DNA of 64,000 bases from Isoetes taiwanensis (GCA_021234155.1 JAJEKV010000026.1:18109556-18173555), one strand, 5' to 3'. Numbered from the stretch's first letter, positions 1 to 12,430 are shown. Translations and numbers: made by a program. Notes: generated by a model from the letters alone, not told the origin.

Positions 1-831
1 TTTTTGAAGGATGAGATTAAGTAATATTAATATAGAGTAAGTACAAGAAGAGCGATACTAGGGTGCCCCTGCCCAAACATGGGCGAGCACCCACATATTT
101 CCCTTTATCTTCATTGTCTAATTTTGTTTCTCTCCTTTATTATTTTTGAATTATATTGCCTTATCATGTTTATCTAGTCTCTTGTTTTTTATTTTTACTT
201 TGTTCTCTTTCCTCTTTTCACAACTTTTTGATTTATTTCCGTTTTTCCATTTGTCTTAAAAGCTTTTTGTTCTTGACCCGTTTTATACTTGTTTGTATTC
301 CTGATTCTTGTACTTGGCTTTTCCCTTATTTCTTTCAAGTTTCCTTGTCTTGTACCTTCACATCTATGATTTATTAGTTTTATTTTTTGGTAACTACTTC
401 TATGTTTTCCCCTCCATTTGATGTATAGTTTTCTTTCAGTATTTTTGTTTTGTTCTACCTTGTTTCCTTCCCTCTCTCTACCAATTTAGTTTAAGTTTAT
501 TCTCTTTTCCTTGCGCTCTTAGGCTCTTAAATCTTTCTGTTCTGCTTTGCATTCATAAGTCTTCTTTAACTTGCTTTTTCCTTTTTTATCCTTATTTGGT
601 TCTTGTGTTAACATTTCTTTATGGTTGTTTTTTACTGATTTTCTATACTGGTTCGACTTCTATCCTTTTTCTACTCTTTTGTTTGATCCTTTTCAAGGCC
701 TGGATAGGTTTTAAGCACCTTAATCTATCTAGGGTTGCTCTTGTATAGGCTTTTCATTCCAAATGGGATGTCTGGTCTTAAAAGTCTGAGTATCTAGTCT
801 TAGACTTGTTTATTTCAGACTGGTTAAAAAG
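1..831. other. AT/T-rich stretch without a supported gene
   Basis: The plus strand is pyrimidine-rich, with long T and CTT runs. The only ORF, at 156-377, encodes a Phe/Leu/Ser-rich peptide, as expected from a T-rich strand. I see no conserved motif, tRNA fold or repeat border here. Confidence 0.5.
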
Positions 832-1100
832 TTTTTTTTTTTTTTTTTTTTTTTGAGAGCAAGATATTTATATTTTATTGATGATATAGTATGTGTATAC
901 ACATATATTCACAGGTCCAAAGCCAAATAACCTAAACAGTTCATCGCGATTTTTCCTAAAGTGTAGAGAAAAGGCAAAAACACCAGAATAACAGTCCACC
1001 TCAATGAGTGACCTCAATATAGCTGAAGATGATACCCCTTTTAAGTTCCACCACCGAAAGTGCAAGGGACATGAGCATAGAAGTAGAAGCTTCATCCCTC
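832..1100 (-). other. Retroposed poly(A) end
   Basis: A run of 23 T (832-854) is preceded on the minus strand by an AATAAA signal (complement of 874-879) about 20 nt before the A tract. This is the layout of a polyadenylated transcript end copied into DNA on the minus strand. The body to the right (about 860-1880) has only short ORFs and I could not recognise the source; it could be a LINE tail or a processed gene copy. What is seen is the tail and signal; retroposition is inferred. Confidence 0.5.
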
Positions 1101-1906
1101 GCCTTAACTCGGCCCATACTCTATCTACACTCGAGTACTACTGGAAGAATAAAAATCATTTCTGACTTCTTGTACTTAGAGAGTATATTCTCACCGTCTT
1201 CCTATGAGCACAGATATAAAGGCCTCCCCCTAATGGGGTGGTCCTCATCCACCTCCCTCGCCCATGAAGCTCATTCAGATTGCATCTCCCCTCCAGCAAT
1301 GAGAACATGTGGTCCTCATATCCATTGTCTCATGGAATCAATCACTGTGGTAGAGTTATTATTGTGGTGCAGATTCTGAAAGTCTACACCTCCTTCTAGT
1401 TGGGATGGAAGAGGGCTAACATAAAATAGAAAACCTCCCTCCAAGTTGCAAGTGCTACAAATCAGTTCAATCATGGCTAAAACATGAACGGGACCGCACT
1501 GCCACAAAGCATCCAAGCTCTCCACAACTATATAACATTACTCAAGCTAAAGCCTCCCTGCTTGAGAAGCTTCCTTTGTACACCCTTAAGTAACCCCAAA
1601 ATATTTCACACAAGGGTGACTGCTCAAGAACAAAAAACTAAATATATCCCAACTTTATTCAACCATCAGATACACCACTGCAATTATAGCGTCCTTAGAT
1701 GCTAACTAAATAAATCCAGTGCTCTCTTCTTGAGAACCAACCTGTAGCAAATAGAACCATGATATACCCGAAGCTAATCTTAGTGCACCAGTGAACACGG
1801 GTAATAGAATTGCACAAAACCAGCTCATGCTTGCCCCATCTAGATACCAATGTAAAAACACTCTACCTTGAAAGAAAGAACCTTTTCCATGTTTAGATTG
1901 CATCTC

Positions 1907-2454
1907 ATTAGGGATTTTTTGAGATCATAAAAGGGCCTTCTAAGAACTGCTGACTAAGCTATATGAACTACCAATCAAAAAACAGAACTGGTAATCCAGT
2001 CAGCAAAACAGTTATAACTAACTCACTGTATCACATTTTCTAGCATAATTGTTGATAGAAAAGTCCAAATGAGCTCTTGTTTGGTGCAATAGATAGATCT
2101 CATTGAGATCTTTCCAACCTTGGGTGGTTTGCATATCTTTCAGCCACATAGGATAGTAAAAAATGGTAAAAACTATATTTTTTGGAGTTTTCACAATCAT
2201 AAGTGGTTAAAATATGTGCAAAGCACTTAAGGTTGGAAAGATCTCAACGAGATCTACCTATTGCACTAAACGAGAGCTTATTTGGACTTTTCTATCAATA
2301 GTTATGCTAGAAAATGTGATCCAGTGAGTTAGTTATAACAGTTTTGCTGACTGGACCCGTCAGGCTCTGATTTCTGATTGGTAGTTCATTTATCTTCATT
2401 TGGCTTAGTTGGCATGTTTTGAAGGCCCTTTTTTAATCTCAAAAAAACCCTAAT
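1907..2454. repeat. Long near-perfect foldback (about 550 bp)
   Basis: The left arm starting with ATTAGGGATTTTTTGAGAT (1907) is repeated inverted at 2436-2454. Pairing continues inward through the segment around CTAGCATAA (2041-2049, partner near 2305-2313) and the segment around AGATCTCA (2095-2102, partner near 2240-2247), almost to the middle near 2165-2190. A looser outer pairing joins GAAAGAAAGAACCTTTT (1870-1886) to its complement at about 2582-2598. Arms differ by scattered substitutions and a few indels. This is typical of a foldback MITE or an inverted duplication; a transcript would form a very long hairpin. No transposase ORF is present. Confidence 0.85.
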
Positions 2455-2599
2455 GCGTGCAGCAGACCCATCCTTCATTGTTTGTTGCAAGAGTGGTTGA
2501 TACTAGGCCACTGGCTTCTACATTCTGTTGTTTTCTTGCAGAGTTGCGAGTAGGGTTCTGCACGCTTCTAATCTTGTCGTAAAAGGTTCTTTCTTTGGA

Positions 2600-3926
2600 G
2601 CGCGCCTTAGCTTTTGAAGAAGACCTTCAACGCAGGATTTATGGTCAGAACAACTGCTTCTATGTATTCTAGAATAGGATTGTCAGTTGACCTTGCACTC
2701 TTATGCTATTTCACAATATGACCTTGCACTTTACGCTACTCTAGAATACAAATCGAGAGCTATATTTTGAATCACCTGCACCACACCTTGTGTTTAATTA
2801 GCCATCCCTCATGTCAAATCTTGCTTAGATATGAATGTAACATGTCAAATCTTGCTTAAATATGAAGATAGCATCTAATGCATGCCAAAAAGCATGTTTG
2901 TGTGCGTTCTTAGTTCAGACAAAGTATGGAGATCAGATTTGGTGTTCTAAAGTCTTTTTCTTGATGTTGTGGGTTGATTAAAGTCCGTTGTGGTACTACC
3001 ACTGAAAACACCATATATGGTATCCAATATTCGATGTGCAAGTCATCTAGGAAATTTTCAAATATGAATATAAATGTTCAAGCTTTTGACATACTTTAAA
3101 TTCTCTTACAAACATCAATGACCTTTTCAAGAATGTGTGTGCATCAGAGTTGATTGTTACATTATAGGTCAGTAATACTTTAACAATTGTAATTGCACAA
3201 ATGTGAAAATCATGTACAACCACAACTTTTATCCCATTCATAAGCAGGGAGGAAATTTTTTATAAATTTAGGATTTAATGCACAGAACTTTAAACTGAAT
3301 ATTGAATTTCTTGTAAAACTCTGCAGACATTGATCTTGAACTTGGAAGGAATTGCTAATGGTCAAAGTTGTCCACTTCTCCCCCATCTCTAAGGATGGGA
3401 AGGATTCTTCTTCATGAACCTATATATTCATTGGCAATATCTAACGAATAACTCCAAAAGGCCATATGAGTCTAAGCAAGTAATGACCCAGGACAACACA
3501 ATCTCACAATGACTTTGTTTAGCATAAGGTTGCATATGACTTTGCCCAACATGCTCAATCTCACAATGGTCATGCTTGTGCCAATACTCAAAGCCATAAG
3601 TTTTCTTTCACAGGCTCAAAGTTATTATCATGTAAATCGCCTTGTAAACAACGATATCCACATAATTTGAATGGAGATCAAAGCACAAAACTGCATGGCA
3701 CATGGAAATCAAAATTACCCATACGCACAAATCTACACACATATATTCAGGACTATTTTGATGTGGATTTTGTACTTGCTTGGGTTAGCAGATTCATGAA
3801 CCTTCATCTTTGGCATCAAATTGCTCCATGACTACAACTTTACCATGAAGTTCGACAAAGTATAATGGATTCCTGTCTTGTAGAAGGGAAAGAAAAACAT
3901 TATGTCTTATAGAACAGAAAGGAAGA
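2600..3926. other. Intergenic, no gene recognised
   Basis: AT-rich sequence without a convincing ORF. A short minus-strand coding-like patch near 3790-3850 might be a decayed last exon of the phosphatase remnant next to it, but the match is too weak to call. Confidence 0.4.
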
Positions 3927-4538
3927 CTAGTACGTATTATTTACTTCTAGTATGGGAAGAACTTGCTGAATAAGCTTCTTGGAATTGCCATGGCGACCAA
4001 AACTGTAAATTGTATGATGTCCTACAACAATCTTCCAGGTTGCTTTGAATATATGAAGTGCCGTCTCAAGGTTCTGTTAGGAAGATCATCACATTAGATA
4101 CAAACCAGGTTTCACACCAAAATGAAGATCAGAAGTAACTCTCACCTGTAGTTGTATTTGAAGATACTCTGCTCGAGGAGCCAGGTCTCTCCAGTCAAAA
4201 GTTTGGCTAGAAGGCACCCAATACTTGTCTATAAATGGACTCGTATCAATAAAAACGAATTCCATGTTGTGTCACAAGGCCCTGAATAAGAAATAAAGTG
4301 GTTAGTATTGAGAAGTAACTCAACTAGAACAAAAAATGCTAGCTTGATTGATACTTCTAGATTTAGTAAAATATTTCAACAATGATAAAAACGTTAGAGA
4401 AAAATACCACTGTGGGAAGGCGAGCAAAGCGGTCTCGTTAACTGAACTCACGATGGCATATCCATCTAGGATCGAGGTTAACCATGGCTACGTTTAACTG
4501 AGCGAATGCATCTTCCATAAAGTCATGATTTCCCATCA
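3927..4538 (-). pseudogene. Purple acid phosphatase (PAP3/8/17-like) remnant, three exons
   Basis: Three minus-strand exons encode consecutive parts of a low-molecular-weight plant purple acid phosphatase, a secreted metallophosphoesterase with a two-metal centre. Exon 4452-4538 gives VMGNHDF and DPRWICH (metal-ligand GNHD block). Exon 4146 to about 4267 gives EFVFIDTSPFIDKYWV. Exon 3927-4073 gives ATWKIVVGHHTIYSFGRHGN and LPILEVNNTY. Splice sites GTGAGT, GTGAG and AACAG fit. The frame across the first junction carries a stop, and exon 3 hits TAG just where the family continues with the GHDHCLEHI metal-binding block. No N-terminal exons with the GDWG motif were found. The gene therefore lacks essential ligands and looks dead, unless indel errors are involved. 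Confidence 0.75.
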
Positions 4539-4544
4539 CTGCAA

Positions 4545-6010
4545 GGAAGTGTCAGACTCTTCAATCTAAAATTGCGACAAGCAAAAAAATGCAATAAATG
4601 TGTACCATGTTTTCTGTAAACTTAGAGCAGTATATATGTTTGTGTAAGAAGTAAAGAACTTGTCATCATTAACTCCAGTTAAAGCTTCAAACCTATCTGT
4701 AGAACGCATCTACAGACCCATATGTAGAACTGATCTGTAGAACCCATCTGTAGAGCCGAAAAACTTTTTATGTTTGCCAATTTTTTAATCAAAGATGAAT
4801 AGCTTGTAGGGCGAATTAGGTACCTGAATAGTAACTTCATATCCCACCAAAGTCCATGGGTTTGCCAAGTAACTTCCGATCTTGAGCTCCAGTTTGCAAA
4901 CCTAAACCTGATCTGGAGACAAGAATCATTTTCAAAGTTCCTTAATTGTATACTTTCGTTGTTGCAACCAGCGCCAGAGGTTAATTTGTAGCTAAAACCA
5001 ATGCCAAAACCATCGTGAGACTGAAATGGTAGCAGGAGGTCCCCAGAGAAATATCGCCAGAGGAAAATCGGCAAGAAAAAACACGTCTTTGTCTCTCTGA
5101 AAAAAAAAATGTATTCTAGAATACAAAGTACATTTCCCTATTTTTGTTTTGAACCATCATCCAGTATCCCCTTTTTATACTTCAAAATCATCCTGTATCC
5201 CAGACATTTTTTTTATGAGTTTCCGCGAATTAGGCATTCTCTATTTATTTCGATGACCTTACAATTTTTTTTTTTTTTTTTAATTGTTTTGTAGTTCATG
5301 AAATGTTAATGGAAATTCACCACAAGGATGTAACCCTATGGGCCGAAAAACCTAGTTGATGTTGCTTTTTTTTCCCTTTCGCTACTCCACAATAGGAAGT
5401 GTATTTCAGAATGCAAAAACGGTTTGATTTTTTTTTTTCCGTTCTGCTATTCCGGAATAGCAAGTGTATCCAGAATACAAAAAGATCTCACTTGGTTCGA
5501 ACATATTATCCGTTTTTCGCTACTATCTTCCAACTTAAACAAGAGAAATTTGCTAATTACTAAAACACATGAAAATTCAGATATTTAGTGGCACTTTTAG
5601 ATCGAAGAACTCCAATCGTTGTTTTTTGTTTCCTTTCGCTAAAGTGTAATCTAGGACAAAAAAATGTTCTACCACTCTGAATCCTCTTTTCGCCAGTATC
5701 TCGATATTTTAGAGAAAAACAAATAGGCTACAATTTCAGTAACTACTATTTTCGGTTAAAAGGTTATGTTCTCTTAAAACAGGAGTTCTCTTTAAAAGTA
5801 TACTTCAAGAATATTCTAATTGATTGAAAAAGTGTCACTTTGACATGGTGAATCTTCTCTTCGCACAAAAAATTAAGCTATTTTTTGGGGTGCAAAATAC
5901 AGTTTTATGTCTTCTTCTTTTTTACCTCAATTTAGCCCCTTCTTTGGAGAAAAAAAGGAATTTTTGAAAAATATTTCTTTTGCTCCCGTTAAGATGATTT
6001 GCTGCCGTTT
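4545..6010. other. Intergenic AT-rich stretch
   Basis: No supported gene. A minus-strand ORF at 4679-5074 has no recognisable domain. Short palindromic words such as ATTCTAGAAT and CTATTCCGGAATAG recur at about 2667, 2732, 5111 and 5448, with related copies near 5395; their meaning is unclear. Confidence 0.4.
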
Positions 6011-6021
6011 AATACACAATA

Positions 6022-7003
6022 GTGTGTAATATGATTTTTGCAGTCCTGAAAAAGAAGGCTGAACCTGCATCATCCATCTCATTGATATACTTACATCTGC
6101 TCTTGACAGCCAGACTTTTAGCCTCTGCTTCTTCTATTTTCTTGACTTTAGCTTCCATCTCAAATTCTTTTTCCTGCCAATATCCTGGAACAGTAACCTC
6201 CTTATTTCCCTCATGGCCTCATAAACATCCTGTTTTTCTTTTTTCTTCTTAAGATTCCATTCCTTACCCCATACCTTAACCCATGATTTAACTAGCTTCA
6301 GCTTATGAATAAAAGAATTCATGGATTCCATGAGAGGAACCTTAGGAAGTTGACTGTAAAAATCTGTGAAGGCCTCACAAAAAGTTTTATTCTGTAACAT
6401 CCCTGTGTTGAATCTAAAATGGAGTGTTTATTTCCCACTTCTTTGGATGTGCCATATTCCCCAGGAATTGAGGGTTGTGATCACAGATAGAATTACCCAC
6501 ATCACACGAGGTAACCAAGTCATCCAAATCCTCCAAATCAACATTACATAAGTAAAATCTGTCCAGAAGACAGTATGTTCTTTGGTCTCCCTTTCTCTTA
6601 CTGCACCAGGAATACTGATATGTGGAGGATGGAGGGATATAAATGAAATTAGACATCAAAGCATCCCAAGCCAGTCTTTCACCCTTAGACATGTTCATTT
6701 GCTTACCAAGTTTTTGGTCCCAAACAGGTGTATTGTTGAAGTCTCCTGCCATCAGCCAATTCTTGATATGGTGAGCTTGAATCCAATTATCAATTTGCTG
6801 TCATTGCTCCTCCCTTTTAGCTGGCTCTGTTGAGGCATAGACATTAATTATGCCTATGACATTGTTACCTTTTTGTAGTACTGCCTTGTCCACCTGCCTC
6901 CACTGTGACTATATTTCTCAAGTCATTTGAAGCCCTTCCAGACCATGCAATTACCTCCTTTAGTTCCATCTGCTGGGGCCCAGACAAAATCACTATTTGG
7001 CAT
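6022..7003 (-). mobile_element. LINE (L1-type) ORF2 endonuclease, downstream half
   Basis: Read on the minus strand, the stretch encodes the apurinic-type endonuclease domain of a plant L1 non-LTR retrotransposon: INVYAS, then WLMAGDFNNTPVWD (catalytic GDFN block), KRKGDQRTYCLLDRF, then the Lys-rich linker (KSWVKVWGKEWNLKKKKEKQ) that precedes the reverse transcriptase, and finally SAFFFRTAKI. Frameshifts interrupt the frame near 6410 and in 6750-7000. Reverse transcriptase is missing, so the copy is 3'-truncated or decayed below 6000. Its upstream half lies at 20026-20500; the two were separated by the chromovirus insertion at 7004-20025. Confidence 0.85.
6999..7003. repeat. Target-site duplication, left copy (GGCAT)
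   Basis: GGCAT directly precedes the LTR terminus TGTGACG and is repeated at 20026-20030 directly after the other LTR. Five base pairs is the size expected for Ty3/gypsy integrases. Confidence 0.85.
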
Positions 7004-8559
7004 TGTGACGTCCCCTACTCGTATACGGTGCCCTCACCGTATACAAACAGGAGTTCTTCCCCACACCAGGCTCCATCGCGTCACGGGGCCCTCCACGTAT
7101 CCTTTGCACTCGTAACGAAGTCCCGGTGGGAAGAGTGAAGGTGTCATTCTACCCCGTCTCCCTCGGGGCCTACCTAGGCTGGAGCGTAAACATACATGTC
7201 GATTACTCAACATAATCCTCCATCCACCCGGAAGGGTGGTATATCAACATCTGCATAGACAATGGTCGGCCCCATCATATAGGAATCCTACCCAAGGCTC
7301 GAGACTCAAAGGGATGATCAGCGGCTTGGGTCTCGAGTTCATTGCGAGGCGAATTCATGGCAATGGATTTGGTCAGCATAGGAACATGGCATAGGGTTGT
7401 CCACTCCATCCGCCCCTCCTGTGCACACTTTGCGAGTAGGGTGAAAGATGTAGGGACTGACCAGAGCTCACGGATGCATAGCCGAGGGGCTATTCCCGGG
7501 GTCATCATCCCGCCCGATGGGGCGGTAGGGATCACTCCCTCCGTGAGATCTACATGTCGATTTCAAGGTGACTAGAGGGCCACTACCCGTTCCGGACCAA
7601 CCCACTGGAAAGTGTACACCACTTCATCGTTATTAGAGCCCATGCCTTACCCACACTCGGGTAAGCCATTAGGCCTAGTCACAATGATCCCCGGTAGGCT
7701 TTACACACCGAGGGATCGCTCAAGAGTCGTACATGAACCTCCTTCTCCGGCCGGTCGGCCCCTTCACCCACAACCGGTGTGGCTCTTGTACCAGCCGAAT
7801 CTCTGAAGTGTGCTAGAGAGGCTACTCTAGGAGCATCAACTACAAGCTTTAGGGCCTCTACCCCCTTCCCAATACAAGGAGTTCCTGAGAGATACATCAT
7901 CCAAATACATCACGGAAGAACTAAAGAACTAGATCTAATCATAGAGTTAGGTTCTTTTTAGTTAGTGTCCCAGATCTAAGATCTAGATAGGCTGCTATGG
8001 GCAATTTAATAGTCTAAACCCTCTTTGATTCTATGACTAGAAGAGGCGGTTTAAGCTATTAAATTGACCAAACTCTGATCCTTGAGTGGCTCCTCGACTG
8101 AGTTCAACCATCCTCACGGGCTGATCGATTCAGGGGCTGATGGCGCAATTCGCCAGGCGTGCGTCGGGAGGCGGTTTTGGCTCTGGGGCAGCCAAAACCG
8201 AGCTCTAAAACCCCTAGGGACGAAAAACTAGCAAGCTAGGGTTTTCCTACCCTAAATAGACATGGGGTTTAGGCTAGGGTTTCCAATTACCCATTTTGGC
8301 ATGTGGGATAATTGGAAAGGCCCCACTTGCCTTTAATGGCTAGGTGGCAAAATATGCCAACATGGAAAGGTGTGCCCATATATTAATGTGCACATGTGCA
8401 CATTAATAATATATGAACACTCCTAGCATGTTGCCCCTAGGGCTACTTACACCGCTATCCGCTTGGCGTACACGCCGGCCGGAGGAAAGTGTAATGCGGC
8501 GTGGACGGGCAAAGACAAAGATACGCCCTAGGACCCTATCTTGTCTTTGGAACGTCACA
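7004..8559 (-). repeat. 3' LTR of the chromovirus
   Basis: 1,556 bp beginning TGTGACGTCC and ending GAACGTCACA, an inverted 7-bp terminal repeat. It aligns along its whole length with 18479-20025, with many 1-6-base differences, mostly indels. ORFs predicted inside it (for example 7275-7535 and 7612-7806) have no counterpart frame in the other LTR and are not genes. Confidence 0.93.
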
Positions 8560-8573
8560 TTCTCCCCACCTTG
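8560..8573 (-). promoter_or_regulatory. Polypurine tract
   Basis: On the minus strand the sequence AAGGTGGGGAGA lies immediately before the 3' LTR terminus TGTGACG. It is a purine run in the position expected for the plus-strand primer of reverse transcription, and agrees with the minus orientation of pol. Confidence 0.8.
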
Positions 8574-9539
8574 AAATGATGTCGTCCCGGCAAAGATCGT
8601 GGGTCTCCCCACCTTGGGATCTTCCTAATGCAATCCGCAATCAACGTGATGCATACAATATAATAGTTATACATTTACCCGTGATTACCCTAAGGTAATA
8701 TTTTTAAAACATTATCACGTCATCATACTATGGAATACTTAACAATTCATAACATCATTAAACAAGGTATTCGCTATCTCGAGCTTATTATGACATTAAG
8801 TTATACAAAATTTCAACATTTCATATCTATAATTATTGTTCGAGGTACTCTTCGCTCCTTGCACACATTCCAACAAAATTTGTGTTGCAAGTCTTCGTGC
8901 TTCGACCTCCTTGCCCCTCAGCTCGCCTGCAGGTCGACACTCGTTAGTACCGTTTTTAATTATTTAATAAATTTTTGGTTATATGGTGACCCCCACCTAT
9001 CTACATGGATGCATGGCTAATCTCCATTAGGAAGAGGGTGAATCTTCCATTATGGCCGTGGAGAGGCATACTATATGCCTATATGCCGCTCATGCCTACA
9101 CCCTAGTTGCCCAAATGGAGGATAGGTCCTTCCCAGTATATGGGGCGTGAAGGCCCTGATTCCTCCTATCAAAGCATATATGGGGCTAGAGGTGCTTTTC
9201 CTATCGAGGCATTCCTTAATGACCTCTTTTCTCGAGGGTCGCCTACTTCGTGGGGACAAGTAGACTTTCTAATCTACCTTCCACTCGCCCAAGCTTAAAA
9301 CGCGGTCATGCCTCGTTGACATTACACCACGCCCTAGAGATCACCGTAGTGGTCTCATCATTTCCAACAATGCATGCGACCCATACCAAGCATAGGTGGC
9401 ATGCGTAGATTAATCCTAACTACACAAGAATTAACCTACACAAATCGACATGCCCCGAGGCGATTTCTTCTGGAGATGACCTTGTCAGTCCCCATTGCTC
9501 CATAAACCGTGGGTACTGTTTTCTAAATCCCTCTTAAGT
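8574..9539. other. Chromovirus region between PPT and pol, no gene
   Basis: Lies downstream of the chromodomain in element orientation. Only short unsupported ORFs are present. A near-duplicate phrase, TCTCCCCACCTTG, occurs at about 8560 and again at about 8606, next to the PPT. Confidence 0.5.
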
Positions 9540-10440
9540 ACCCATGTCGCGTCTTCCAGCGCAAGTGTTTCCACTTGACCAAGTATTGGAGGAACTCCAC
9601 CTCCTTGTCTTCTTGAAAGCTTTATCAAGAATCATTTCGAACTATTTCCGGTTGCTCCTCCGCCATTTCCAACAACGTTGGAGTGTCCAAGACTTCGTGC
9701 GGTTTGGAGTATGCTTCTTCAACAAACTCACGTGGAAGACCTTATGAATCTTTAGGTGTCTTTGGCAAATCCAACTTGTAGGATTGATTACCTACTCTCT
9801 TGATTATTCTCAAGGGTCCAGGCCCACCTTGGAGCAAGCTTCTTGCAATTGCCAATCGAAGCCGCCGCTTCACCTTTATCTTGAGCCATACATCATCTCC
9901 AACTTTGAACTCTCGACTGCTCGATGCTTGTTGCGGCGATGCTCTTCTCGACGACTTCTTGTCGCTAGCGTATAACCTCGAACTTCTTCCACGAAGCCGC
10001 TGCATATCGGGCCAACATCTATCTGAAACTTCTACTTTTTGACACGGGTTGTGCCAAGTGTCCGGAGTTAGGCACCGATAGCCATAATTGATCATAAATG
10101 GCTTACATTTGGGGGACGATTCCTTTGGTGCTATTGTATGCAAACTCCATACTTTGCTTATTCCGCATATAGTTTAGCATGTCTTCTAAGATCCCGCTGG
10201 TCCGCCCCGGCCCGCCATCCGGCTCGAGGATGATACCGCGCTCATGGATAGCTTGGTCTGCGAATCGTCGCGAAAGAGGTCTTGCCAAAAGGCACTCATG
10301 AACTTCGGATCCCTATCGGATATAATCTCCTTGGCATGCCATGAAGCCCTCGAAGATCTCTTTTGGTGAAGAGCTTTGGTCGTATCCATAGTCAGTATCT
10401 CTGTGGTCTTGCAAGGCACAAAGTGTGCCATCTTCGACAA
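9540..10440 (-). pseudogene. Chromovirus integrase and chromodomain (frameshifted)
   Basis: Minus strand. The integrase core reads SKMAHFVPCKTTE and EIISDRDPKFMSAFWQDLFR (second catalytic Asp region), then QTKLSMS and MEFAYNSTKG, spread over several frames between 10440 and 10100. The C-terminal domain reads FKVGDDVWLKIKVKR and VGNQSYKLDLP (9742-10143). Downstream, 9541-9620 encodes VEFLQYLVKWKHL followed, one frame away, by EDATWVLKRDL, a classical chromodomain. Integrase inserts the cDNA; the chromodomain targets it to modified chromatin. At least four frame changes prevent a continuous protein. The N-terminal zinc-binding HHCC module is not clearly legible. Confidence 0.85.
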
Positions 10441-10699
10441 CTTGTTTCCACCACTACCATCAAGGCATCCTTCCTCTTACCGTCCTTGGGAGCCCCGTGA
10501 TGAAATCCATGTTGATCACCTCCCACTTAGCGCTTGGCACCGCTTAGTGGCTCTAATGCCCCCTCGAATTCAAGTTGCCTCCGCCGCCACCTGGGCATAG
10601 CCGACATTCCTTGATGTAGCGAAGCTATTTGCTTCTTCATTCCTGGCCAATAATAGCTGCCACAAGACTTTGAAATATGTTTTCATGAATCCCGCATGG

Positions 10700-12430
10700 C
10701 GGCTATTGGGTGTTGCAGCGTGTCATGGAGGATCAACTTTCTTACACCCTCGATGATTCGGTACGCACAACTTGTTCTTATGGTATAACAGGTTGCCTTC
10801 CTTCTTATAATGCTTGAAGGCCTCCCGCCTTTATCCGTTCTAGCCTCCTTAGAGAGGCTTGCCCATACTTCCTGAAATCCACATCCGCTGGCAAGGACTC
10901 TTCAATCTTCTTACCAAAGTCGCCGGAGAGCGCCGAAATTGCATTGCAATGCACTCTAGTTGTCGCGGGATGTCTTGAAAGTGCATCTCGCTACCACATT
11001 GAGCTTCCCGCTTGTAGACTATAACAAAGTCATATTCTTCGAGGAACTCCATCCACCTCCGCCGCCTCAGATTAAGGTGTGGTTGCGTGAATACATACCG
11101 GAGGCTCTCGATGGTCGGAGATCCAATTGGAACTTCCTTCCCAAGAGGTAGTGCCTCCATATTCTTAATGCGACAACCGCAAGCAATTCCCTCGATCGTG
11201 GCGTAACGCCGCCTCTGGCGGCGCTCATCTTCCTCGAATCATATGCTACCACGCTCTTCTTGCATAAGCACCGCGACCGTAGCTATCTTACCGCGAGAGA
11301 CTGCTGCAAGCTTATCTTTCTCCGGTCCCAAGCAGGTCAAGATAGGCTGTCGCCGAGCTTCTTTCAACAATTCAAACCCCTTTTGGGCTTTCTTTGTGCC
11401 AATGCTCTACCCAATCTTTCACCTTCGCCTCGCCGTTCATTATCCGGCTGCTATCTTAGCAAAGTTCTTCACTAACTTCCTGTAGTACTCGCTAGACCGA
11501 AAAAACTTCACCTCGTGCACATTCTTCGGGCGCCGCCACCGAATCACCGCTTCAATCTTAGCGGGTCCGCTCGAGATGCCTTCTGCCGAGATCACATGAC
11601 CGGGTATTCCACCTTCTCTCAAGGCGGCGGCACTTCGACAACTTGGCGCATAACCGTGCCTCTTCAACTTCTCTAGCACCCTTCTCAAGTGTTGCACGTG
11701 CTTTTTCAAGGGATCTCGCTATACACCAAAATGTCATCAAAGAAAACAATCACAAAGGTGTCTAGGAACTCCCTGAAGATATCGCTCATGAGCCTCATGA
11801 ACGCTAAGGGGGCATTTGATAAGTTTCAAAGGCATTACCGTGAACTCATAATGCCCATACCGCCCGTCCTGAAAGGCGGTCTTGTGGATATCTTCCTCCT
11901 TTATCCGTATCTCGATGATAACCCGACCTTAAGTCGATTTTGAGAAGATCTTTGCTCCTTGAAGTCGATCCATCAAGTCGCCCTGATCTTGGAAGCGATA
12001 CTTTGTTCTTAATGGTGTGCTTATTCAACTGCCTATAGTCTATGCACATCCTCAAAGATCCATCCTTCTTCTTGACAAAAGAATGGGCGCCCAAACGGCG
12101 ACACTAGGTCTAATGAAACCTAGGTCGAAAGCAGCTCCGCAAATCGCTTCTTCAACCGGACAACTCCTGCGTTGTCATTCTATATGGAGCCTTGCTTGTT
12201 GGCTTTTGTTCCTGCTCGAAAAGCTATCTCGCACTTTCGACTCCCCTATAAGGAGGGAGCCGCTTGATCTCATCCGAAAGAGATCGTGGAACTCCGTGAT
12301 CAACTTAGCTATTTGCTTCGCAACTTGTCGAAGCATCTTGTCTTCTTTGCTTCCTTCCAATTCGCTCACTAATCTCAAGCTTGAAGATGTATGCCACTTG
12401 CTCACTCTTGATGCACTTGAACAAAGCATT
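10700..12430 (-). pseudogene. Chromovirus reverse transcriptase and RNase H (frameshifted)
   Basis: Minus strand. [22 protein letters not shown], then KIDLRSGYH (11846-12094), a frame change, then the catalytic FDDILVYS equivalent around 11710-11740, EKHVQHLRRVLEKLKRHGYA and VHEVKFFRSSEYYRKLVKNF (11440-11709). RNase H: around 11150-11330 (AVVALRIWRHYLLGRKFQLD) then SLRYVFTQPHLNLR and RRWMEFLEEYDFVIVYK (10849-11160). A linker with ITEFHDLF precedes RT (12175-12429). The order protease-RT-RNase H-integrase is the gypsy order. Frames shift every 100-300 bases while residues stay close to family consensus. Confidence 0.88.

Noticed and set aside
156-377. ORF of 73 codons as a membrane protein
   Set aside because: Its hydrophobicity follows from a T-rich strand; no start context, homologous motif or splice signals.
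4679-5074. Minus-strand ORF as N-terminal part of the phosphatase
   Set aside because: It contains none of the expected blocks (no GDWG or similar) and lies out of splice reach in sense.
7275-7900. Several 60-90-codon ORFs on both strands
   Set aside because: They lie inside the LTR and are not conserved in frame in the other LTR copy.
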